Below, piece after piece: positions 5,804 to 12,044 of a stretch of 12,044 nt of DNA. This DNA is from JBEBXQ01 sp040391535 (GTDB lineage: Bacteria; Bacteroidota; Bacteroidia; Cytophagales; Spirosomataceae): assembly GCA_040391535.1 (NCBI GenBank), contig JBEBXQ010000140.1:1-12044 (forward strand), read 5' to 3'. Numbering within the stretch: position 1 is the stretch's first letter; each line of letters starts with the position of its first letter. The position numbers and the translations under genes were made by a program. The notes under the pieces are model-generated. The model saw only the letters and a program-made list of their open reading frames with translations, was not told the origin of the DNA and ran no database searches.

Positions 5804-8350
5804 TTAACCGCATTTGGAAGAGCCGCAGTCTTTACAAGACAGACAACCTTCCTGATAAATCAGATTTGTAGAATTACAATTCTGACATTTTTGTTTTTTT
5901 ACTTCGGTTCCATCGGGCACATAACGTTTCAGGGCACGTACCACTCCGTTTTTCCAGGTATTGATCGATTCGGAATCCAGCTGAAGACTGGTGATCAGAT
6001 CCACCACTTTCTCAATAGGCATACCATGCCTTAAAGTACTTGAAATCAGCTTGGCATAATTCCAGTATTCCGGATTGAACTTATACGATAAGCCCTCAAT
6101 AGTGGTTTTGTAACCCCGTGTATTTTTATACTGGAAATCATAACGCGAACTGCCGTCAGCTTCCCGGTTTTTAATGATCACACCTTCGTTAACCCAACGC
6201 GGAATCAGTATGCCGTCTTCATCATCGGCAAACCCTGTAAAAATCTCATAAGGCTGATCATCGATCAGTCCGATAAAAGCAATCCATTTATCCTTTTTAT
6301 TCTGGAAGCGGACCACATCAGCATCCAGCACCTGCGGACGAATAATCGGGAAATGATTCGCCAGCAGGATTTCCGGCTCGTCTTTTTCTTCATTGGCAGA
6401 CACCAGCACGCCTGACCTTGAGCCGTCACGATATACCGTCACACCTTTACACCCAGCCCTCCAGGCCTCCATATAGCACTCACCGACAACCTCTTCACTG
6501 ACATCACCGGGCATATTAATCGTAACGCTGATGGAGTGATCCACCCATTTCTGAATAGCCCCCTGCATCTGTACCTTTTTCAGATAATCCACATCATTGG
6601 AAGTCGCTTTATAATAAGGCGACTGGCTTACCAGGTCATCCAGATCTTTCTGTGAATAATTGACATCAATAGCATGGCCGTTCACCTCCATCCATTGTTT
6701 GAACCGATGATGAAAAACCGGATATTCTTCCCATGAATCCCCTACTTCATCCACAAAATCAACCCGTACATCCTTATCATTGGGATTGACTTTCCTTCTT
6801 CTTTTATATACCGGCAAAAATACCGGCTCAATACCGGAAGTAGTCTGTGACATCAGGCTTGTAGTGCCGGTAGGAGCAATCGTCAGCAGAGCAATGTTCC
6901 TTCTCCCGTATTCCAGCATTTCATAATAAAGCTGGGCATCGGCTTCTTTAAGCCGCAGTATAAACGGATTATTCTTTTCACGCTCCGCATCAAAAATGGC
7001 AAAAGGACCTCTTTCTTTTGCCGCGTGCACCGATGCACGATACGCTTCCAGTGCAATGGTTTTATGGATATTTACCGCAAAATCAATCCCCTCGTCACTG
7101 CCATAGCGTAATCCAAGCGCGGCCAGCATATCACCCTCGGCCGTAATTCCGATACCGGTACGGCGCCCTTCCAGTGTTTTATGGCGGATGTTCAGCCAGA
7201 GGTTTCGTTCAATTCTTTTCACTTCTTCCTCTTCCGGGTCTTCATCAATCTTTTGCAGAATGGTGTCAATTTTTTCCATTTCAAGATCAATGATATCATC
7301 CATCATCCGCTGTGCGGCTGCGATATGTTTTTTGAAAAGGTCGAAATTAAAAGACGCCTCTTTCGTAAACGGCTGGTCAACATACGAAAACAGGTTAATG
7401 GCCAGCAGACGACAGGAATCATATGCGCAAAGCGGGATTTCACCGCATGGATTTGTAGAAATCGTCTCATATCCCAGATCTGCATAGCAATCCGGTACTG
7501 ATTCCCTTAAAATAGTATCCCAGAACAGTATTCCGGGTTCGGCAGATTTCCAGGCATTGTGCACAATCTTTTTCCAGAGATCTCTGGCGTTGATCTGCTT
7601 ACTGTACATCGGATTTTCACCGGTGATAGGATATTGCTGAACATAAGCGTCACCGGCATCAACGGCTCTCATAAATGCATCGTCAATACGCACAGAGACA
7701 TTGGCGCCAGTCACTTTACCCTGCTCAAGCTTTGCATCAATAAAACTCTCGGCGTCAGGGTGACGGATGGCTACAGAAAGCATTAATGCCCCTCTCCGGC
7801 CATCCTGCGCCACTTCACGTGTAGAGTTGGAGTACCTTTCCATGAAAGGTACAATTCCGGTGGAAGTCAATGCCGAGTTTTTAACAGGGGATCCTTTGGG
7901 CCGGATATGTGATAAATCATGGCCTACACCTCCCCGCCTCTTCATTAACTGAACCTGCTCCTGATCAATTTTCATGATTCCACCGTAAGAATCAGAAGAG
8001 GTCCCGTTGCCAATTACAAAACAGTTCGACAATGAAGCAATCTGGAAAGGATTTCCAATACCCGTCATCGGACTTCCCTGCGGAATTATATATTTAAAAT
8101 TGCGGATCAGATCGAAAATTTCATTTTCGCTTAAGGGGTTAGGATAACGGACTTCAACCCGTGCGATTTCGCGGGCTATCCGTCTGTGCATATCATCAGG
8201 TGTACTTTCAAAAATGTTTCCCGCCGAGTCCTTAAGAGCGTATTTATTGACCCATACACGAGCGGCAAGATCATCCCCGTTGAAGTATTCCAAAGAGGCC
8301 TGAAAAGCTTCATCTGACGTAAAAGTTTTCTGATTTTCAAGTGTTTCCAT
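5804..8350 (-). CDS. nrdJ: Adenosylcobalamin-dependent (class II) ribonucleotide reductase
   Basis: Encodes 848 residues. The enzyme reduces ribonucleotides to deoxyribonucleotides for DNA synthesis using a B12-derived radical and needs no oxygen. The active site is clear: NPCGE at 300-304 gives Asn300, radical Cys302 and Glu304. Cys110 (LSNCF) and Cys313 (DSCRLLAINL) fit the substrate-reducing disulfide pair, since Cys313 sits 11 residues after the radical Cys as in Thermotoga NrdJ. The APTGTTS phosphate loop is at 492-498. A TSCPD-type domain covers about 685-810 (HGMPIEKVVDLI). The tail is a Cys-rich zinc ribbon: CxxC at 822-825 and 836-839, plus Cys842 and Cys847, the latter probably relaying electrons from thioredoxin. 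There is no N-terminal ATP-cone. Start ATG is the complement of 8348-8350, with two TAnnTTTG boxes upstream. No cobalamin riboswitch was recognised in the leader. Confidence 0.96.
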   Translation of the reverse strand: METLENQKTFTSDEAFQASLEYFNGDDLAARVWVNKYALKDSAGNIFESTPDDMHRRIAREIARVEVRYPNPLSENEIFDLIRNFKYIIPQGSPMTGIGNPFQIASLSNCFVIGNGTSSDSYGGIMKIDQEQVQLMKRRGGVGHDLSHIRPKGSPVKNSALTSTGIVPFMERYSNSTREVAQDGRRGALMLSVAIRHPDAESFIDAKLEQGKVTGANVSVRIDDAFMRAVDAGDAYVQQYPITGENPMYSKQINARDLWKKIVHNAWKSAEPGILFWDTILRESVPDCYADLGYETISTNPCGEIPLCAYDSCRLLAINLFSYVDQPFTKEASFNFDLFKKHIAAAQRMMDDIIDLEMEKIDTILQKIDEDPEEEEVKRIERNLWLNIRHKTLEGRRTGIGITAEGDMLAALGLRYGSDEGIDFAVNIHKTIALEAYRASVHAAKERGPFAIFDAEREKNNPFILRLKEADAQLYYEMLEYGRRNIALLTIAPTGTTSLMSQTTSGIEPVFLPVYKRRRKVNPNDKDVRVDFVDEVGDSWEEYPVFHHRFKQWMEVNGHAIDVNYSQKDLDDLVSQSPYYKATSNDVDYLKKVQMQGAIQKWVDHSISVTINMPGDVSEEVVGECYMEAWRAGCKGVTVYRDGSRSGVLVSANEEKDEPEILLANHFPIIRPQVLDADVVRFQNKKDKWIAFIGLIDDQPYEIFTGFADDEDGILIPRWVNEGVIIKNREADGSSRYDFQYKNTRGYKTTIEGLSYKFNPEYWNYAKLISSTLRHGMPIEKVVDLITSLQLDSESINTWKNGVVRALKRYVPDGTEVKKQKCQNCNSTNLIYQEGCLSCKDCGSSKCG

Positions 8351-8379
8351 TCAGTGCAGATTTTTTCGTTGATACTACA

Positions 8380-8396
8380 CAAATGTAACAAAATTA
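8380..8396 (-). promoter_or_regulatory. Two tandem -7 boxes upstream of nrdJ
   Basis: Read on the minus strand, TACATTTG (complement of 8380-8387) and TAATTTTG (complement of 8389-8396) both match TAnnTTTG exactly, separated by one base. They sit 29 and 38 bases upstream of the nrdJ ATG, so short leaders are expected. No TTTG -33 element stands out at the usual distance for either. In AT-rich spacer some matches occur by chance. Confidence 0.45.
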
Positions 8397-8623
8397 AACC
8401 CATTGTTGTTACGTACTAAAATAAAAGTTTGCAAATATTTTTTATAACTATCTGTCTTAATGAGACTTAATTTTTCAATCTTCCAAAAAGTTTACAAAAA
8501 CCGAAAATCTAACACCTGTAGATGTTTCTTTTCTGTGAATATTTTTATAGCCCGTCAATCTAAAAAGATGACACTTTCAATAAGAAACTCCGGATCAGCA
8601 ACTTAAAAATATCTTTCCGTTCT

Positions 8624-8651
8624 GAACACCCCGAAAGCATCCCGGGCGTTC
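8624..8651. repeat. GC-rich imperfect inverted repeat in the nrdJ-DinB spacer
   Basis: GAACACCC (8624-8631) can pair with GGGCGTTC (8644-8651) with one A/C mismatch, around a 12-base loop. It lies about 65 bases upstream of the DinB-gene -7 box, so it would not be in that transcript. It could be an operator, part of an unannotated small RNA, or chance. Confidence 0.3.
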
Positions 8652-8716
8652 GCATCATGTAACACTCAATGCCACCGTTGATAAGCCAATCATTTTATCT
8701 GTTTTCCTGAAATTTC

Positions 8717-8724
8717 TATATTTG
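8717..8724 (+). promoter_or_regulatory. -7 box of the DinB-like gene
   Basis: TATATTTG matches TAnnTTTG exactly and ends 30 bases before ATG 8755, giving a short plausible leader. An in-frame TTG at 8722 lies inside this box and so is unlikely to be the translation start. No clear -33 TTTG is seen upstream. Confidence 0.5.
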
Positions 8725-8754
8725 GGAAGCTGTTCATCTTACATCCATCCTTCA

Positions 8755-9270
8755 ATGAAAAAACAAGACATTATCACTACTCCATCATTTTTCAGGACCT
8801 ACATTCAGAAAGCACCTGATCTGGATATCATTGAGGCATTGAAAGCAACTGCTGATCTGACCGGCTTTATTCCGGAACAGGCACTGGAAAAGTACCGGGA
8901 TTATGCCTACGCTCCGGGTAAATGGACGGTCGCGGAAGTGTTGCAGCATATCATCGATACGGAAAGGGTTTTTGCCTACCGTGCCCTGCGGTTCGGACGG
9001 AATGACACTACTGAGCTGCCGGGATTTGACGAAAACCTGTTTGCTCAAAACGCGGATGTCAGTCACCGTACCATTGAAGATTTGCTTGAAGAATTCAATA
9101 TCGTCAGAAAAGGTACTATCCTGATGTTCAAAGGGTTTACTGACGAAGCCTTATTGCGCAAAGGTGTTTCCAATAAGAACGAAATCGATGTGCTGGCGCT
9201 GGGCTTTACCGCAGCCGGGCATGTTGTCCACCATACAGATATTTTAAAGCAGCGTTATTTTACAACCTGA
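8755..9270 (+). CDS. DinB-like four-helix-bundle protein
   Basis: Encodes 171 residues from ATG 8755, the normal length for a single DinB/YfiT-type domain. The family is a four-helix bundle with a histidine triad that binds a divalent metal. Some members are thiol-dependent S-transferases (for example bacillithiol transferases), but most have unknown roles. Visible signatures are KWTVAEVLQHIIDTERVF at 56-73 (His65) and GHVVHHTDILKQRY at 155-168 (His156 and His160, the HxxxH pair). RALRFGRND between them is also typical. The start was chosen because the longer frame from TTG 8722 begins inside the promoter box. No export signal is seen, so the protein is cytoplasmic. It converges on the DUF819 gene with a 19-base gap. 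The substrate is unknown, and the name does not imply that it is the DNA polymerase IV gene. Confidence 0.88.
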   Translation: MKKQDIITTPSFFRTYIQKAPDLDIIEALKATADLTGFIPEQALEKYRDYAYAPGKWTVAEVLQHIIDTERVFAYRALRFGRNDTTELPGFDENLFAQNADVSHRTIEDLLEEFNIVRKGTILMFKGFTDEALLRKGVSNKNEIDVLALGFTAAGHVVHHTDILKQRYFTT

Positions 9271-9272
9271 TG

Positions 9273-9283
9273 ACCTGACAGGT
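9273..9283. repeat. Short palindrome between convergent genes
   Basis: ACCTG and CAGGT flank a single A in the 19-base gap between the DinB-like and DUF819 stop codons. This is the only symmetric element in the gap. It is too short to form a stable terminator hairpin by itself. Confidence 0.2.
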
Positions 9284-9289
9284 GACGGG

Positions 9290-10528
9290 TTAAAGTCCGT
9301 TGCTTACCCATTGCATAATCAGAGCGGTCAGATACCCGCAATAGGTTCCGATGGCATAGCCCAGTATGGCCAGCAGTACACCTACCGACGCCAGTGTGGG
9401 ATGAAATGCAGCCGCCACTACCGAGGCCGAAGCGGCTCCGCCAATGTTGGCCTGACTGCCCACAGCCATAAAAAAGAAGGGGATTTTCAACAGCTTTGCC
9501 ACGATGATCATGAGAGTTGCATGAATACCGATCCAGATAATGCCAATGGCAAATAAGCCGGGGTTATCCAGTACAGCGCCGAGATCCATCTGCATACCTA
9601 TAACTGCTATCAGTACGTACAGGAACAGAGAGCCAATTTTGGAGGCACCTGCCTGCTCTACCTTTCTTAATGGTGTGACTGACAATACAATACCGATAAA
9701 GGTCGCTATAGAAATAACCCAGAAAAACCCGGAAGTGAGGCTGTATTTTGCCAGTCCGGGATGGTTTTCAGCTAAATAAGGGGCAATTATATCTGCCATG
9801 AAATGGGCAATGCCCATAGCTCCGAAACCCACTGCGGCAATGTTGATATAGTCTCTGAAAGAAGGATTACGCTGCTCTGAAGTCTGCTTTGCTTCCAGTT
9901 GCTGCTGAATATGATCAATAACCCGGCTGTCGGCTTTTAATAGTTTATCCATGCGATGTACATTGGCGGCACCGAAAATCAGCAATGCCATCCATAACTC
10001 CGCCACCAGTACATCAACTGCCACCATCTGGGAAAAAAGTGCGGCACTCGGTTCAAAAACTTCTTTCAGGGCAGTCTGATTAGCCCCTCCGCCAATCCAG
10101 CTCCCGGCAATAGTGGCCAGCCCGCGCCATACTTCGTCGGCACCCGACCCGGCAATGGTTCCGGGGCTGACCGTACCTACAATCCAAAGCGCAACGGGTC
10201 CGCCGATCATCACACCCACTGTACCGGTAAACATCATGATCAGTGCCTGCGGCCCGAGTTTCACAAGGGCCCTGAAATCCATTCCGATTGTAAACAAAAC
10301 CAGACAGGCCGGTAACAGGTATTTTGAAATCACCGGATACAGCTGCGAATCATGCCCATTAACAATTCCGAAAGAATTGAGCAGACCGGGAATGAAATAA
10401 CAAAGCAGCAACGGAGGGATTACCTTATAAAATTTAGAAAAAAAACCTCCTTCCAGCGAAGCGGTATAAAAAATCAGGGCAAGAATAATAAACAGAATTC
10501 CGAGGATGGTTGCGTCATTTGTAATCAT
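9290..10528 (-). CDS. DUF819 family integral membrane protein (putative transporter)
   Basis: Encodes 412 residues, the family's usual length, almost wholly hydrophobic with roughly ten to twelve membrane helices. It matches the DUF819/YjcL family, whose fold is thought to be related to secondary carriers with two inverted halves. That symmetry is visible: GSWIGGGANQTA at 142-153 in the first half and GSQANIGGAASASVVAAAF at 357-375 in the second are the paired Gly-rich unwound-helix segments. A polar cytoplasmic-type loop (about 191-225, rich in Lys, Gln and Arg) separates the halves. LFTIGMDFRALVKLG at 78-92 and VIGMQMDLGAV at 309-319 also repeat each other. The substrate is not known from sequence. 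The start ATG is the complement of 10526-10528. The neighbours (DinB-like, tatD) give no functional clue. Confidence 0.88.
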   Translation of the reverse strand: MITNDATILGILFIILALIFYTASLEGGFFSKFYKVIPPLLLCYFIPGLLNSFGIVNGHDSQLYPVISKYLLPACLVLFTIGMDFRALVKLGPQALIMMFTGTVGVMIGGPVALWIVGTVSPGTIAGSGADEVWRGLATIAGSWIGGGANQTALKEVFEPSAALFSQMVAVDVLVAELWMALLIFGAANVHRMDKLLKADSRVIDHIQQQLEAKQTSEQRNPSFRDYINIAAVGFGAMGIAHFMADIIAPYLAENHPGLAKYSLTSGFFWVISIATFIGIVLSVTPLRKVEQAGASKIGSLFLYVLIAVIGMQMDLGAVLDNPGLFAIGIIWIGIHATLMIIVAKLLKIPFFFMAVGSQANIGGAASASVVAAAFHPTLASVGVLLAILGYAIGTYCGYLTALIMQWVSNGL

Positions 10529-10533
10529 AAAAT

Positions 10534-10541
10534 CAAATTCA
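10534..10541 (-). promoter_or_regulatory. Near-consensus -7 box of the DUF819 gene
   Basis: The minus strand reads TGAATTTG, one mismatch from TAnnTTTG, five bases upstream of the start codon. The placement resembles that of the nhaA box and would again make the transcript almost leaderless. Support is weak because of the mismatch. Confidence 0.25.
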
Positions 10542-10599
10542 ATGCCTGATAAATGTTAAAAAGATTAAGTAAGGGTGTGTAAACGGGTTAGTAAAATCG

Positions 10600-10644
10600 T
10601 CAGGAAACTAAAATGGCCGGCCTGATGCAAAAGCTAAAATAGCT
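10600..10644. repeat. Inverted repeats in the DUF819-tatD spacer
   Basis: TCAGG (10600-10604) can pair with CCTGA (10621-10625), enclosing most of the 8-base palindrome GGCCGGCC (10615-10622). A second inverted repeat, AGCTA/TAGCT with an AAA loop, follows at 10632-10644. They lie between two divergent genes and could be operator or leader structure. No known motif is recognised. Confidence 0.25.
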
Positions 10645-10720
10645 GAAAATAACCAATAATCAATATGGGTAGAACAACGCAGCACCCTTATCATTTCTGA
10701 TCCCTTTCCGATTCATCACA

Positions 10721-10807
10721 ATGGAAATACGCTCCCTTCTCTCTGAACGATTACACCTGTCCCATAACAATAATCCCCGGAAAATTCAGAAATTTGCCGC
10801 TGAATGA
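10721..10807 (+). CDS. 28-codon ORF overlapping the tatD start (possible leader peptide)
   Basis: ATG 10721 opens a 28-codon frame (MEIRSLLSERLHLSHNNN, then PRKIQKFAAE) whose TGA (10805-10807) overlaps the tatD ATG (10804-10806) as ATGA, the classic arrangement for translational coupling. The next in-frame stop upstream is at 10670-10672, so the frame is not the tail of a longer gene here. The peptide is basic and polar with no signal or membrane segment. Its codons look compatible with the neighbouring genes. It could also be a chance frame in the tatD leader. I do not recognise the peptide. Confidence 0.28.
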   Translation: MEIRSLLSERLHLSHNNNPRKIQKFAAE

Positions 10808-11475
10808 TCAGCCATCCCGTTCCATATATTGACATCCATACCCACCGGCATCCTGACGATCCGGAAGTATTTGCCCTGGTTAACCGGGTGGCAGGGAAAG
10901 ATCTGCCCTGTAACGGGCCACAAAGCCTGGGGATTCATCCGTGGTATCTTTCAGCTGAAAACGCTGAAGAGCTGAAGGAGATGATGCTGAATCAGGCATC
11001 TGACCCTTGCGTTTCAGCCATCGGGGAATGTGGGCTGGATAAGATTTGCAGGACAGATATGAATCTCCAGACGGCTGTTTTCCGGTTTCAGGTAGATCTC
11101 GCTAACGAACTGGAAAAACCGTTGATGATTCATTGTGTGAAAGCATTTCAGGAAATTTTTCAGGTATTGAAGGCGGCAGGGAACCGTGTTCCGGTTATAT
11201 TTCACGGGTTTAATAAAAACCGGTTGCTGGCACACGACCTCATTGAAAAGGGTCATTATCTGTCCTTCGGACAGGGCTTATTACACGAAAGAACCCGGCA
11301 GGTATTCGCGGGCTGTCCTCCTCACCGTGTTTTCCTGGAAACCGATGATGCGTACCTTTCCGTTAAAGATATATACGCTGTCGCTGCCCGCACGCTCCAT
11401 CTATCTGCAGGCGAATTACAAACCCGGATCCACAGAAACTATCAGCAATTATTTCATAAATCAGGTACTTTTTAA
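10804..11475 (+). CDS. TatD-family metal-dependent hydrolase, compact form
   Basis: Encodes 223 residues, shorter than the roughly 255-265 of E. coli TatD or YcfH. Family members are cytoplasmic TIM-barrel metalloenzymes with 3'-5' exonuclease or DNase activity, and some edit D-aminoacyl-tRNA. Metal ligands can be followed in order: DIHTH at 10-14 (His12, His14), GECGLDK at 74-80 (Glu75), MIHCVKA at 108-114 (His110), IFHGF at 132-136 (His134) and LETDD at 178-182 (Asp181). GIHPWYLS at 43-50 is also typical. Compared with YcfH, the stretch between HxH and GIHP is short, and the loop after ETD is almost absent (DAYLSVKDIYAVAA). This explains the length without loss of ligands. Start ATG 10804 overlaps a small upstream ORF. 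tcdA begins seven bases after the stop, so the two form an operon. Confidence 0.88.
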   Translation: MISHPVPYIDIHTHRHPDDPEVFALVNRVAGKDLPCNGPQSLGIHPWYLSAENAEELKEMMLNQASDPCVSAIGECGLDKICRTDMNLQTAVFRFQVDLANELEKPLMIHCVKAFQEIFQVLKAAGNRVPVIFHGFNKNRLLAHDLIEKGHYLSFGQGLLHERTRQVFAGCPPHRVFLETDDAYLSVKDIYAVAARTLHLSAGELQTRIHRNYQQLFHKSGTF

Positions 11476-11482
11476 CAATCCG

Positions 11483-12044
11483 ATGAATACAGACTGGCTA
11501 TCGCGCTCTGAAAAACTTATTGGTCAGACGGCCATCGAAAAACTGAATAATGCCCATGTGATGGTCCTCGGACTGGGCGGTGTAGGCTCCTACGCAGCTG
11601 AATTTATATGCAGGGCCGGTGTCGGGGAAATGACCATCGTAGACGGCGACATCGTAGACCCTACCAACCGTAACCGGCAGTTACCGGCACTTGCCACCAA
11701 TCACGGTGTACCTAAAGCCGATATTATGGCTGAACGCCTGCTGGCTATTAATCCCGAACTTAAACTGAATATAGTCAAGGACTTTATGGTGCCTGATACA
11801 TTATCCGCCCTGCTGGACAGGAATCCGGATTATGCCATCGACGCCATTGACAGCATTACACCCAAAATCGCGTTTATCAGAATGGCTTTCGAACGGAAAA
11901 TCCCGTGGGTAAGCTCCATGGGTGCAGGCGGGAAGATGGACCCTACCCTTCTCAAAGTAGCCGATATCAGTGAAACTTACAATTGTAAGCTGGCGCACTA
12001 TACCCGGAAAATCCTCCGCAGAAGCGGTATCAGGTCGGGTGTAA
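11483..12044 (+). CDS. tcdA: tRNA threonylcarbamoyladenosine dehydratase TcdA (partial, 3' end outside window)
   Basis: The frame from ATG 11483 stays open for 187 codons to the window edge, so the C-terminus is missing. It belongs to the ThiF/E1-like superfamily. TcdA (CsdL) uses ATP to dehydrate t6A at position 37 of ANN-decoding tRNAs into cyclic t6A, improving decoding. Visible features are GLGGVGSYAAE at 30-40 (adenylation nucleotide loop), IVDGDIVDPTNRNRQ at 52-66 (acidic residues plus the Arg pair), K78 of the GVPKADIMAERL segment, and YAIDAIDSITPK at 117-128 (the D-x-x-D region). The opening RSEKLIGQTAIEKL matches the TcdA N-terminus. The order and sequence favour TcdA over ThiF, MoeB or HesA, which pair with sulfur-carrier genes not seen here. 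It lies seven bases after tatD, probably cotranscribed. Confidence 0.9.
   Translation, partial: MNTDWLSRSEKLIGQTAIEKLNNAHVMVLGLGGVGSYAAEFICRAGVGEMTIVDGDIVDPTNRNRQLPALATNHGVPKADIMAERLLAINPELKLNIVKDFMVPDTLSALLDRNPDYAIDAIDSITPKIAFIRMAFERKIPWVSSMGAGGKMDPTLLKVADISETYNCKLAHYTRKILRRSGIRSGV

Larger units (their letters stand above)
8351..8754. other. Long divergent intergenic region between nrdJ and the DinB-like gene
   Basis: Four hundred and four bases without a gene. The nrdJ promoter boxes lie at the left end and the DinB-gene box (8717-8724) at the right. The left 230 bases are AT-rich with no recognised structure; 8428-8435 is the palindrome TTTGCAAA. The right half is more GC-rich and contains an imperfect hairpin at 8624-8651. 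I searched by eye for cobalamin-riboswitch elements and NrdR-box-like repeats and found none convincing. Confidence 0.55.

Noticed and set aside
5771..6034. Plus-strand frame of 87 codons over the nrdJ 3' end
   Set aside because: It is antisense to the conserved NrdJ tail and zinc ribbon, with no protein features of its own.
7181..7501. Plus-strand frames of about 100 codons inside nrdJ
   Set aside because: They are shadows of the strongly conserved NrdJ coding sequence on the other strand.
8671..8690. GCCACCG resembling a cobalamin-riboswitch B12 box
   Set aside because: It is on the plus strand ahead of the DinB-like gene, differs from the consensus, and the other conserved riboswitch blocks are missing.
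8722..8754. TTG start extending the DinB-like protein by 11 residues
   Set aside because: The TTG forms part of the TATATTTG -7 box, so it would lie upstream of the transcript. ATG 8755 fits the family.
11801..11998. Minus-strand 65-codon frame inside tcdA
   Set aside because: It is antisense to clear ThiF/TcdA motifs, which explain the sequence.

Overview
The window looks like a chromosomal segment of a member of the Bacteroidota. No gene start is preceded by an AGGAGG-like Shine-Dalgarno sequence. Several starts instead lie just downstream of the Bacteroidota -7 promoter motif TAnnTTTG (complement of 3013-3020 for nhaA, complement of 8380-8387 and 8389-8396 for nrdJ, 8717-8724 for the DinB-like gene). 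The products, such as a KtrB-like TrkH with an N-terminal extension and a class II ribonucleotide reductase, fit this phylum. I cannot place it below phylum level.

Left part (1 to about 1430): very AT-rich and gene-poor. It holds a 3' remnant of a broken gene (190-294), an unrecognised small lipoprotein (327-836), and about 600 bases without a credible gene. This reads as accessory or decaying DNA, possibly the tail of a polymorphic-toxin locus with a lipoprotein partner. That interpretation is inference.

Middle part (1436-5691): ion homeostasis. A small VOC/glyoxalase-fold protein (1436-1807) converges on and overlaps a complete nhaA Na+/H+ antiporter (1802-3007, minus). nhaA is divergent from a two-gene potassium uptake operon: trkH/ktrB pore (3157-4935) and trkA/ktrA RCK regulator (5002-5691). 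Na+ export and K+ import are thus encoded back to back.

Right part (5804-12044): a large adenosylcobalamin-dependent ribonucleotide reductase nrdJ (minus, 848 aa), a 404-base divergent spacer, a DinB-fold protein (8755-9270), a DUF819 membrane transporter (9290-10528, minus), and a rightward pair made of a compact TatD-family hydrolase (10804-11475) and tcdA, a tRNA t6A dehydratase cut by the window end (11483 onward). A 28-codon ORF ending in an ATGA overlap with the tatD start may be a translated leader.

Most of the window is ordinary housekeeping sequence. I see no CRISPR array, tRNA, rRNA, intact insertion sequence or obvious new defence system. The best candidates for something undescribed are the toxin-tail remnant plus lipoprotein at the left edge and the small coupled ORF ahead of tatD.
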